Notes under the pieces: model-generated
The model's input: only the letters and a program-made list of their open reading frames with translations
Database searches by the model: none
What the model was told of the DNA's origin: nothing
Position numbers and translations under genes: made by a program
Origin: Cryptosporangium phraense
Lineage (GTDB): Bacteria > Actinomycetota > Actinomycetes > Mycobacteriales > Cryptosporangiaceae
Direction: 5' to 3'
Assembly (NCBI RefSeq): GCF_006912135.1
Contig: NZ_VIRS01000021.1
Span: forward strand, 83,529-147,528
Length of the DNA stretch: 64,000 bases
In this document: positions 1 through 9,765 of the stretch, one piece after another
Layout: each line of letters begins with the position of its first letter
How positions within the stretch are numbered: position 1 is the stretch's first letter

Positions 1-360
1 CATCGGGTGACCACCGCGGACGGCGTCGACCGCCGACTCGACCGTGGGGTGGACCGGGATCAGGGCCGGCACCGACGTGCGCGCCAGCGCCGCCGCGGCC
101 GACGCGCTCGGCGCGGCGAGCACCACCGGGACGGCCGGCCAGTCCGCGGTGCGCCCGAGGACGGCGGGGAAGACCGTCAGGAGCGTCGCCTGGCTCACCT
201 CGAGCCCGGACAGGTCGACGACGACCCCGGCCGGGCACTCGGCAAGGCATTTCAGCAGCACACCGCGGACGGCGGGCACGCCGGCGAGCCCGAGCGAGCC
301 GGACAGGCCGACCAGCGTGACCGCACCGGTCTCGCCGACCTCCCACCGCAGTTCCCCCAT
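1..360 (-). CDS. STAS-domain protein (anti-sigma factor antagonist-like), cut by the window edge
   Basis: The frame is open from an ATG at 360 down to base 1 with no stop, so 120 codons are visible and the C-terminus lies outside. The protein starts MGELRWEVGETGAVTLVGLSG and has the beta-alpha pattern of STAS domains: a central VVVDLSGLEV strand-turn and then an alanine-rich stretch. STAS proteins bind anti-sigma kinases, and the serine at the turn is usually the phosphorylation site. Here the turn reads DLSGLEVSQATL, so a serine is available. A GGAG sits about 14 bases upstream. The gene diverges from the unknown gene that follows. The family call is good; the partner sigma factor cannot be named, and a fused domain beyond the edge is possible. 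Confidence 0.7.
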   Translation of the reverse strand, partial: MGELRWEVGETGAVTLVGLSGSLGLAGVPAVRGVLLKCLAECPAGVVVDLSGLEVSQATLLTVFPAVLGRTADWPAVPVVLAAPSASAAAALARTSVPALIPVHPTVESAVDAVRGGHPM

Positions 361-503
361 GCTGCTAATAGGACTCCGGAAAGCCGCGCCGGGCAAGCCC
401 CCGGCGCATCGGGCCGAACCGAGGAGGCACCGTGGCCGACGTCGCGGCCGCGCTTCCGGGGTCCGGCTTTAGAGCTGATCGTCAGTGGGGTAGAAGCAGT
501 CTC

Positions 504-1007
504 ATGACTGAACTGCCTCTCTACGCCACCTGGGGCTTTACCGACAGCGAATGGGGGCTGCTGGTCGGGCTGCCGCAGTCCGTGCTGGTCGCGGCCAGCG
601 CGGCGACGCCCGACAGCACCCGCAAGACCCGCGCCGAGGCCGAGGCGGGCGTCGTCGCGATCTCCGACGGGCGGGGCTCGGCCAGCGCGCTGGTGGCCGA
701 GGTCGCGAACCAGATCGTCGCCCGGGCCGGTGACCCCGAGCTGGGCGAGGACCCGCCGGTGATCGCGCCGTCGGACCCGGTCGCCTACGCGGCCGACGTC
801 GTGAGCCGGGCCGCCGAGGCGAACGCGCTGCTGGTCACCAAGGCCGAGCAGGCCGACGCCGAGACGTACAAGCACTGGCTGGTCGAGATCGCCGAGAGCG
901 TCGTCGGCGCGGCCTCGACCGGCGGAGTGCTCGGCATCGGCGGCGAGACCGTCACCGACGCCGAGCGGGCGTTCCGCGACGACCTGGCCGAGGCCCTGGC
1001 CGACTGA
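504..1007 (+). CDS. Conserved-looking protein of unknown function
   Basis: I do not recognise a named family. The soluble 167-residue protein starts MTELPLYATWGFTDSEWGLL, is mostly alpha-helical and alanine-rich, and has no signal peptide or membrane segment. The start is ambiguous. A GTG at 432 has a strong AGGAGG four bases away and would add 24 residues, but the codons between about 465 and 503 (ttt aga gct gat cgt) have AT-rich third positions unlike the body of the gene, so I prefer ATG 504. The very similar acidic small gene 44 bases downstream may share the transcript. Confidence 0.6.
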   Translation: MTELPLYATWGFTDSEWGLLVGLPQSVLVAASAATPDSTRKTRAEAEAGVVAISDGRGSASALVAEVANQIVARAGDPELGEDPPVIAPSDPVAYAADVVSRAAEANALLVTKAEQADAETYKHWLVEIAESVVGAASTGGVLGIGGETVTDAERAFRDDLAEALAD

Positions 1008-1050
1008 CCGGCCCGGCCCGGCCCGGTCGGGATGGGGTACCTTGCCCGGC

Positions 1051-1215
1051 ATGAGCGAACCCGAGACCGACGACGAGCGGGCCCGGCTGGACGATCTGTC
1101 CAGCGAACTCGGCGAGGTCCTGCCGGACGACCTCGACGCGGCCGGGGCCGAGAAGCTGATCGCCGAGCTCCAGGACCGTGAGGACCACGGCGAGTCGACG
1201 TACACGTCCGAATAG
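1051..1215 (+). CDS. Small acidic protein, 54 residues, unknown function
   Basis: This short ATG-to-TAG frame starts MSEPETDDERARLDDLSSEL. About a third of the residues are Asp or Glu, and there is no hydrophobic segment, so it is likely a small soluble helical protein. It lies 43 bases after the previous gene on the same strand and just before a strong hairpin, which suggests a two-gene transcription unit. I infer coding from codon bias and position; no family is recognised. Confidence 0.5.
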   Translation: MSEPETDDERARLDDLSSELGEVLPDDLDAAGAEKLIAELQDREDHGESTYTSE

Positions 1216-1221
1216 ACGGGA

Positions 1222-1251
1222 GCGGGCCCGGCCGGGATCGGCCGGGCCCGC
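1222..1251. terminator. Bidirectional hairpin between the small acidic gene and katG
   Basis: A perfect 13-bp stem (GCGGGCCCGGCCG paired with its complement) encloses a GGAT loop and lies between two convergent genes. There is no T-run, as is usual for actinobacterial terminators. Confidence 0.7.
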
Positions 1252-1262
1252 CCCGGACGGAC

Positions 1263-3972
<2,710 letters not shown>

Positions 3973-3973
<1 letters not shown>

Positions 3974-4010
3974 GGCATGAACATAGACCGCTTTTCTTGA
4001 ACAGATCAAG
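3973..4010 (-). promoter_or_regulatory. Probable leaderless furA promoter with palindromic operator
   Basis: On the minus strand TTGATC (4009-4004), an 18-base spacer and TATGTT (3985-3980) are followed, seven bases on, by the GTG start, so the transcript would begin at the start codon. The -35 region lies in the inverted repeat CTTGA-N5-TCAAG (3996-4010), a candidate FurA operator. The family is known to autoregulate, and mycobacterial furA is leaderless; assignment here is inference. Confidence 0.55.
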
Positions 4011-4088
4011 TCTTGGTGCGAGTTTCGGTCCGGGTTCTGAGGTTAGTTTCCCGGCGTGGGGCGCGGCGGGGCGGGTATGCCGGGGCGC

Positions 4089-5195
4089 ATGTCGACTCCG
4101 AGCTCGAACCTGGCCACCGACGAATCGATCGGCCCGCTGGAGGTCGTCCACCTCTTCGACGGCGCGATGCCGACCGGCGTCAGCGTGTCCCACCGGGGCC
4201 GGATCTTCGTCTGCTTCCCCAAGTGGGGCGACGACGTCGAGTTCACGGTCGCCGAGGTCCGCGACGGGAAGCTGCACGCGTTCCCCGACCAGCGCTGGAA
4301 CGACAACGACGGGAACGCCGATCCGGACGCGCTGGTCTCGGTGCAGAGCATCGTCGTCGACCCGGCCGACCGGCTCTGGCTGCTCGACACCGGCAGCCCG
4401 ATGTTCGAGCCGACGTCTCCGGGCGGACCGAAGCTGGTCTGCGTCGACCTGGAGACCGATCAGGTCGTGCAGACGATCACGTTCCCCGCGGACGTGGCCC
4501 TGCCGACCACCTACCTCAACGACGTCCGGTTCGACCTCCGGCGGGGCGCGGCCGGGACCGCGTTCATCACCGACTCGTCCGACCAGGGCCCGAACGGGAT
4601 CATCGTCGTCGACCTCGCCACCGGTCAGAGCAAGCGACGGCTGCACGACCACCCGAGCACCAAGGCCGAGACCGGCCTGCGCCTGATCGTCGAAGGGCTG
4701 GAGTTCCTGGAGCGCTCGCCGGACGGCGGGACCTCCCCGGTCACGATGGGCGCGGACGGGATCGCGATCGCCGCCGACGGCAGCCGGCTCTTCTACTGCT
4801 GCCTGGTCAGCCGCGTCTGGTGGAGCGTCGACGTCGACGCTCTGGTCGACCCGACCTACGCGGACGAGGAGGTCGCGGCGACCGTCCGCCACGAGGGCGA
4901 CAAGGGCGGGGCCGGTGACGGGATGGAGACCGACGCGGACGGCCGGCTGTACGTGACCGACGGCGAGCACAACGCGATCCACCGGCGGCACCCCGACGGG
5001 TCCTGGGAGACCGTCGTGCACGACGAGCGGCTGCTCTGGCCGGACACGATGTCGGTCGCGGCCGACGGGAACCTGTACGTGACCGCGAATCAGCTCTACC
5101 GCCAGGACAAATACCGCGGTGGCGAGGACCAGCGGCGCAAGCCGTACGTCCTGTTCCGCACGCCGATCGGCTCGGGCCCGGTCGCGCTGCGCTGA
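4089..5195 (+). CDS. Yellow / major royal jelly protein-like six-bladed propeller
   Basis: The 368-residue protein resembles bacterial MRJP/Yellow family members, which fold as a beta-propeller related to gluconolactonases. The hallmarks are visible in order: LEVVHLFDGAMPTGVSVSHRGRIFV, then LWLLDTGSP, a YLNDVRFD blade, FITDSS, and MGADGIAIAADGSRLFYC. There is no signal peptide after the chosen ATG, so it may be cytoplasmic. The GTG at 4056 would add eleven Gly/Arg-rich residues. It stands alone, with furA divergent and an AraC gene following. Substrate unknown; an SMP-30-type lactonase or dopachrome-related role are both possible. Confidence 0.75.
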   Translation: MSTPSSNLATDESIGPLEVVHLFDGAMPTGVSVSHRGRIFVCFPKWGDDVEFTVAEVRDGKLHAFPDQRWNDNDGNADPDALVSVQSIVVDPADRLWLLDTGSPMFEPTSPGGPKLVCVDLETDQVVQTITFPADVALPTTYLNDVRFDLRRGAAGTAFITDSSDQGPNGIIVVDLATGQSKRRLHDHPSTKAETGLRLIVEGLEFLERSPDGGTSPVTMGADGIAIAADGSRLFYCCLVSRVWWSVDVDALVDPTYADEEVAATVRHEGDKGGAGDGMETDADGRLYVTDGEHNAIHRRHPDGSWETVVHDERLLWPDTMSVAADGNLYVTANQLYRQDKYRGGEDQRRKPYVLFRTPIGSGPVALR

Positions 5196-5217
5196 GGCCG
5201 GAATGCGGGGAACCCGG

Positions 5218-5232
5218 CCGGACTTGGTCCGG
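5218..5232. promoter_or_regulatory. Short palindrome abutting the AraC start
   Basis: CCGGAC-TTG-GTCCGG ends two bases before the ATG of the AraC-type gene. Its position would let a bound protein block translation initiation or transcription, so autoregulation is possible. Short GC palindromes are common here, hence low confidence. Confidence 0.25.
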
Positions 5233-5234
5233 TC

Positions 5235-6092
5235 ATGGAGTGGTGCGCGCCCGCCGTGCCGGGTGACCCGGTCTCGAGCCTGCTGAACGGTCTGCGCTGG
5301 ACGGCCACCGGCTACACCCGGCACGAGCTCGGGCCGGGCTCCGACCGGCGCTTCGCCGGTCGGGAGGCCCGCCTCCACGCGGTCGTCAGCGGGACCGCGA
5401 CCGTCCGCGATCCCGCGGCCGCGGTCCGGCTCCGGACGGACGACGTCCTGCTGACGTTGCGGGGCGGCGACTACGCGGTGCGGGCCGAGACCGACACCGT
5501 GCTGGTCAGCGCGGCGCTCGAGCCCGACACCGGACGGGACGCCCAGCTGGCGGCGCTGCCGGCCTGGCTGCTGAGCTGCGAGTTCAGTGCGAAGGAGCCG
5601 CTGGCCTCGGTGTTGCTGGCCCGGATCGAGGCCGAGGTGGCGTCGGGGCGGCCGGGGGTCGCTCCGGTGGTGACCCAGCTGGCGAACGTGGTGGCGGCGA
5701 TCGCGCTGCGAACGTGGGTCGAGGGCGGGTGCGACGTCGAGAACCGGCACTTCGCGGCGGCCGACCCGGACATCGCCCGGGTGCTGGAGGCGGTCCGGGA
5801 GCGGCCCGGGGACCCGTGGACGGTCGCCGACCTGGCCCGGGTGGCGCACGCTTCGCGGTCGGCGTTCGCCGAGCGGTTCCGGGCGACGCTGGGGGAGTCG
5901 CCGGCCCGGTACGTGCTGCGGGTCCGGATGGAGCGGGCCAAGCGGATGCTGGCCGACGAGGGGGTGTCGGTGGCGCGGGCCGCGGTCGCGCTCGGGTACA
6001 CGTCGGAGGCCGCGTTCAGCCGGGCGTTCCGCCGGGTCCACGGCACGTCCCCGGGAACCTGGAGCCGATCCACCCGCCGCCCACCTAGTTAG
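5235..6092 (+). CDS. AraC-family transcriptional regulator with cupin sensor domain
   Basis: The 285-residue regulator has an N-terminal cupin-type half (residues about 15-110, with a short HAVVSGTATV beta stretch and DDVLLTLRGGDYAV) and a C-terminal AraC DNA-binding half: first helix-turn-helix WTVADLARVAHASRSAFAERF and second VSVARAAVALGYTSEAAFSRAFRRVHG, with the family FSRAFRR signature. It converges on the MFS exporter gene that follows and is a plausible regulator of it, as AraC/cupin_6 proteins often sit beside efflux or oxidoreductase genes. The effector is unknown. Confidence 0.88.
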   Translation: MEWCAPAVPGDPVSSLLNGLRWTATGYTRHELGPGSDRRFAGREARLHAVVSGTATVRDPAAAVRLRTDDVLLTLRGGDYAVRAETDTVLVSAALEPDTGRDAQLAALPAWLLSCEFSAKEPLASVLLARIEAEVASGRPGVAPVVTQLANVVAAIALRTWVEGGCDVENRHFAAADPDIARVLEAVRERPGDPWTVADLARVAHASRSAFAERFRATLGESPARYVLRVRMERAKRMLADEGVSVARAAVALGYTSEAAFSRAFRRVHGTSPGTWSRSTRRPPS

Positions 6093-6120
6093 ACCCCGCC
6101 GCCGTGCGGGGCGGCGGGGT
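6093..6120. terminator. Bidirectional terminator between AraC and MFS genes
   Basis: A perfect 11-bp stem (ACCCCGCCGCC and its complement) with a six-base loop begins directly after the AraC stop codon and ends ten bases before the convergent MFS stop. Confidence 0.75.
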
Positions 6121-6129
6121 GGTGGGGGG

Positions 6130-7296
6130 TCAGCGGCGGCGGAGGGTGGCCAGGGTGGCGCCGCCGAGGACGGCGGACAGGCCTCCGGCCAGTAGTGCGG
6201 CGCGGACGCCCGCGTGGTCGACGAGGAGGCCGCCGGCGAATGCCCCGGCCGCGATCGCCGCCTGGAACACCGCGATCATCAGGCCGCTCGCGCTCTCCAG
6301 ACGGTCGGGCTCGGTGCGGGCGACCCAGGTCTGGAACGTCGTCGGCACCGCCCCGAACCCGACGCCCCAGGCGAACACGGCGACGAACACCAGCGCGAGC
6401 GATCCCGAGCCGGCTGCGAACCCCCAGGTCGACGCCCCGATCAGCAGCGGCACCCCGAGCACGAGCAGCGTCAGCCGCCGGTCGGCCAGCGGCCCCGCGA
6501 CCAGGTTCCCGACGACGTTCGCCACCCCGTACACCAGCAGCAACGCGGCCAGCACCCCGGCCGACAGCCCCGGCACCAGCGCCGCGGCCGGCCGCAGGTA
6601 CGTGAACGCGGCGAAGTGCCCGCCCGCGACCAGCGCGATCGCCACCAGCCCGACCGCCAGCACCGGCCGGCGCAGCGTCCCGAACAACGTCGACAGGCCC
6701 GGGAAACCGGACGGAGGCACCGCGGGCAGCCAGCGGACCTGGGCGAGCACGGCCGCGCCGCCGGCCGCGGCGGCGAGCCAGAACACCCCGCGCCACCCCC
6801 ACACCTCACCCAGGTACGCGCCGAGCGGCACCGCCGCGACGGTCGCGACCGTCGTCCCGGTGTTGACGACGGTCAGCGCGCGGCCGAGCCGGTCCGGCGG
6901 GACGAGGTGCGAGGTGACCGCGATCGCGAACGCCCACGACCCGGCGATCGCCGCGCCGAGCAGCAGGCGCGCGGCCAGCAGCCCCCAGAAGCTCGGCGCC
7001 ACCGCCACCAGGACGTTCGACACGACCGCGAGCGTGGTCAGCCCGATCAGCACCTTCCGCCGGTCGGCCCGGGGCAGCAGGACCGCGATGGTCGGCGCGG
7101 TCAGGGCGCCGACCAGCGCGGTCGCGGTGACGGCCTGGCCCGCGGTGCCCTCGCTGACCCCGAGGTCGGCGGCGATTCTCGGGAGCGTGCTGGCCGGCAG
7201 GAACTCGCTCGCCACCAGCGTGAACAGCCCGAGCCCGACGGAGCTGACCGCGGGCCAGTCGGCTCGCACCGCCGGGGTGAGATCGGTTGTGGTCAC
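6130..7296 (-). CDS. MFS transporter, DHA1 drug/metabolite efflux type
   Basis: This 388-residue, twelve-helix major facilitator has the DHA1 layout of AraJ/NepI-like exporters: helix 1 GLGLFTLVASEFLPASTLP (motif like EFxPxGxLP), a loop-2/3 motif LLPRADRRKVLIGL, and helix 5 MVNTGTTVATVAAVPLGAYLGE-like motif C (here VVNTGTTVATVAAVPLG). Such proteins expel small molecules by proton antiport. I start it at GTG 7296 because GAGGAG lies eight bases upstream; the upstream ATG at 7350 has no such site. The AraC gene converging on it is the likely regulator. Substrate unknown. Confidence 0.88.
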   Translation of the reverse strand: MTTTDLTPAVRADWPAVSSVGLGLFTLVASEFLPASTLPRIAADLGVSEGTAGQAVTATALVGALTAPTIAVLLPRADRRKVLIGLTTLAVVSNVLVAVAPSFWGLLAARLLLGAAIAGSWAFAIAVTSHLVPPDRLGRALTVVNTGTTVATVAAVPLGAYLGEVWGWRGVFWLAAAAGGAAVLAQVRWLPAVPPSGFPGLSTLFGTLRRPVLAVGLVAIALVAGGHFAAFTYLRPAAALVPGLSAGVLAALLLVYGVANVVGNLVAGPLADRRLTLLVLGVPLLIGASTWGFAAGSGSLALVFVAVFAWGVGFGAVPTTFQTWVARTEPDRLESASGLMIAVFQAAIAAGAFAGGLLVDHAGVRAALLAGGLSAVLGGATLATLRRR

Positions 7297-7358
7297 GTTC
7301 TGTGCTCCTCGGATCGGCCGGATGATGCCGATTCGAGGCTGCTGCGCCATGGGGCCCG

Positions 7359-8156
7359 CTACTTGATCGAACGTCCGGGGAAAGCGCCCGATCGTCCGGA
7401 CCTGGATCGCCGGTACGACGCCGCGCGCATCGAGGCCAGCGGCTCCGGGAGCACCAGGCCTGGAATCGGGTTGCGGACCGGGTCGAACGAGAGGTCGTCG
7501 GCGAGATCGGCGGTGAGCTCGAGCCGCCCGAACCTCCGCCAGGCGCCTCGTGGGGCGGCCACGACCAGGTCGAACGCCGGCGGCGCGGGCAGCGCGGCGA
7601 CCATGACCAGCCCGGCCGGGGCTCGGTACGGCGTGACGCTGGTGTAGACCGCGCGGTGCGGGTCGCGGCGGAAGCGCAGGACGTGCCGCGACACCGGGGC
7701 CCGGCCCGCGGTGGACAGGAGCAGGTCGGCGGGGTTCCCGTCCACCTCGGTGCGGAGGGCCAGCCCGAGGACGTCGGGAAGGGCGGACGGGAACCCGCCG
7801 GCGCGGGAGAGCCGGACGACGACCTCGTCGGTGCCAGGGGTGTCGAGCCAGCCGACGCCGGTCGGGTCGGTCAGGCCGGAGCGATGGACCCGGCCGCGGT
7901 GCAGCGATCCCGTCGGGTGCAGCGCCTTCGCGCCCCGCACCCGCGCCACCAGGCCGAACGCGGCTCCGACGACGCGCGCGAGGCCCGCGACCGCGGCCGA
8001 CGGCCGCTCGCCGGGCCGCGCGGCGGGTCGCGCGCCGGGCCGGTCGCCGGGCCGGTCGCTGGGCCGGTCGCTAGGCCGGTCGCCGGGCTGCTCGCCCGGC
8101 CGCTCGGCGAGCGCGCCGGGGGCCGAGACGGGCGACGGCGGGGTGTCGGTAGGCAT
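7359..8156 (-). CDS. Unknown protein with Arg-Pro repeat head
   Basis: The 265-residue protein has two parts. Residues 20-50 are a low-complexity run of RPSDRP/RPGDRP/RPGARP units. From residue 55 a folded domain follows, with ALHPTGSLHRGRVHR, a conserved-looking GGFPSALPDVLGLALR, DLLLSTAGRAPVSRHVLRFRR and YTSVTPYRAPAGLVMVAALP. The second part resembles small actinobacterial proteins annotated loosely as phosphodiesterases or catalase-like; I cannot confirm an active site. There is no signal peptide. The gene is 62 bases upstream of the MFS gene on the same strand and could be cotranscribed. The repeat head shares its GCCGG-rich base composition with the repeat tract just upstream. Confidence 0.6.
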   Translation of the reverse strand: MPTDTPPSPVSAPGALAERPGEQPGDRPSDRPSDRPGDRPGARPAARPGERPSAAVAGLARVVGAAFGLVARVRGAKALHPTGSLHRGRVHRSGLTDPTGVGWLDTPGTDEVVVRLSRAGGFPSALPDVLGLALRTEVDGNPADLLLSTAGRAPVSRHVLRFRRDPHRAVYTSVTPYRAPAGLVMVAALPAPPAFDLVVAAPRGAWRRFGRLELTADLADDLSFDPVRNPIPGLVLPEPLASMRAASYRRSRSGRSGAFPGRSIK

Positions 8157-8260
8157 AGCCGCGGACTACCCGCTGACGCGCCACCCTCACCTGTCCGCCC
8201 GACCGCGCCCGCCCGCGCGCCCCACCGCGCCCGCCCGCGCGCGCGACCGCGCGGCCGGGC

Positions 8261-8410
8261 GGGCCGAGCCGAGCCGAGTCGAGCCGAGCCGAGCCGAGCC
8301 GGGCCTAGCCGAAGCCGGGCCGAGCCGGGCCGAGCCGAGCCGGGCCGGGCCCAGCCGGGCCGGGCCGAGCCGGGCCGGGTCGGGCGGAACCGGGCCGGGT
8401 CGGGCGGAAC
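8261..8410. repeat. GCCGA/GCCGG pentanucleotide tract ending in a perfect 20-bp duplication
   Basis: About 150 bases consist almost wholly of GCCGA and GCCGG units with a few variants (GTCGA, GCCTA). At the right end a 20-base unit, 8371-8390, is repeated exactly at 8391-8410 and stops three bases before the esterase stop codon. The tract lies between two minus-strand genes. It looks like replication-slippage DNA; any function is unproven. Confidence 0.85.
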
Positions 8411-8413
8411 CGG

Positions 8414-9685
8414 TTACGCCGAGGCGGTCTCCTCGGGGGCTCGGTGGGCGCCGTAGACCAGGCCGAGGAAGCGTTCGACCGCCTCGGCGCAGGCGTGGGC
8501 CCGGGGCGAGCTGAAGATCTCGAACGCGTGCTGCGCACCCGGGAACTCCGCGTACGCGACCGGCGACGCCGAGACTCCGCGCAGCTCGGCCGCGAACTCC
8601 CGCGCGGTCCGCACCGGCACCAGCGAGTCGTTCGTCCCGTGCAGGACGAAGAACGGCGGCGCGTCCGACCGGATCGCGAACCGCGGCGAGGCGGCCCGGA
8701 ACAGCTCGGGCGCCTCGGCCAGGCTCTGCTTGATCACCGAACGCTCGATCAGCCGCACCAGCCCGACGTCGTCCTCGTCGGTCCAGTCGTAGACGCCGTA
8801 GAACGGCACCGCCGCCACCACCGACGTGTCGACGTCCTCGAAGCCCGGCTGCCAGCGCCGATCCGGCGCGGTCAGCGCGTGCAGGGCGGTCAGGTGACCC
8901 CCGGCCGACCCGCCGGTGATCGCCACGAACGACGGATCGCCCCCGTAGGACGCGATGTTCTCCTTCACCCAGGCCACCGCCCGTTTGACGTCGACGATCA
9001 TGTCCGGCCAGGTCGCCCGCGGGCCGAGCCGGTAGTTGACCGAGACGCACACCCAGCCCCGCTCGGTCAGGTGGGCCAGCAGCGGTAACGCCTGCTCACG
9101 CTTGTTCCCGACCGTCCACGCCCCGCCGTGCACCTGTACCAGCACCGGCGCTTTCCCGTCCCGGGGCAGGTCCGGGCGTCGCCAGACGTCCAAATGATTG
9201 CGGAGGCCGGCCGGGCCGTAGGGGATGTCGACGTCGAGCGCGTAGCGCCGCCGGACCTGGAACGTACGGACGACGCCGGGGCGCGGGCCGAGCGGGGCGT
9301 CCGGGTCGGGGCGGGCCGGATGCCGGACGTGGCGGCGGTAGTCGAGGCCGAACGCGCCGGTGAGCGCGTCGTCGAGGATCGCGGGCGCCTCGTCGGAGGC
9401 GCGGGCGACGCTCACCAGACCGGCCGCGGCGGCCAGCGAGAGGGCCAGGCCGACCTGGCCGGTGCGGGTCCGCAGGCCGCCGGCCGCGGCCAGGCCGAGC
9501 TGCGGCAGCAGCGTCGCGGCCGCGGCGGCGACCGGGAGCTCGGAGGTGAGGGCCCCGGCGGCGAACGACGGGATCGAGGCGCGCCCGGGCCCGGTGTACG
9601 AGCGGAGCGCGTTGGCCGTGTTCAGCGCGGACGTGACGCCGTGCAGCAGTCCGGCCGCACCGGCCACGGTGGTTCGGAGGGACAT
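8414..9685 (-). CDS. HSL-type alpha/beta-hydrolase esterase with N-terminal membrane region
   Basis: This 423-residue carboxylesterase resembles mycobacterial LipC/LipN-type enzymes. The oxyanion motif is VHGGAW, the nucleophile elbow is GGSAGGH (Ser within GxSxG), the acid lies in GTNDSLVPV and the histidine in GAQHAFE, so the catalytic set is complete. The first 110 residues hold hydrophobic alanine/leucine helices (residues about 45-110), so the enzyme is probably membrane-associated. The ATG at 9685 is chosen for the GAGAGGAG upstream. It is divergent from glgX with about 80 bases between. Substrate, probably short-chain esters, is unknown. Confidence 0.85.
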   Translation of the reverse strand: MSLRTTVAGAAGLLHGVTSALNTANALRSYTGPGRASIPSFAAGALTSELPVAAAAATLLPQLGLAAAGGLRTRTGQVGLALSLAAAAGLVSVARASDEAPAILDDALTGAFGLDYRRHVRHPARPDPDAPLGPRPGVVRTFQVRRRYALDVDIPYGPAGLRNHLDVWRRPDLPRDGKAPVLVQVHGGAWTVGNKREQALPLLAHLTERGWVCVSVNYRLGPRATWPDMIVDVKRAVAWVKENIASYGGDPSFVAITGGSAGGHLTALHALTAPDRRWQPGFEDVDTSVVAAVPFYGVYDWTDEDDVGLVRLIERSVIKQSLAEAPELFRAASPRFAIRSDAPPFFVLHGTNDSLVPVRTAREFAAELRGVSASPVAYAEFPGAQHAFEIFSSPRAHACAEAVERFLGLVYGAHRAPEETASA

Positions 9686-9703
9686 GACGCTCCTCTCAGC
9701 CCG

Positions 9704-9722
9704 GTACCGAAGAGTACCGAAG
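9704..9722. repeat. Tandem GTACCGAAG direct repeat upstream of the esterase
   Basis: GTACCGAAG occurs at 9704-9712 and again at 9714-9722, a ten-base period (one helical turn), 19 bases upstream of the esterase ATG. The spacing suits a regulator binding one DNA face. Confidence 0.35.
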
Positions 9723-9749
9723 GTCGGGCGATTAATTCCCGGAGTTCTC

Positions 9750-9763
9750 GGGAAGCGCTTCCC
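9750..9763. promoter_or_regulatory. Perfect palindrome GGGAAGCGCTTCCC, LacI-type operator upstream of glgX
   Basis: The 14-bp palindrome has the central CG and arm pattern typical of LacI/GalR-family operators, which in actinobacteria control maltose, cellobiose and related sugar genes. It ends two bases before the glgX GTG, so a bound repressor would cover the start. The regulator gene is not in the window. Confidence 0.6.
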
Positions 9764-9765
9764 GC

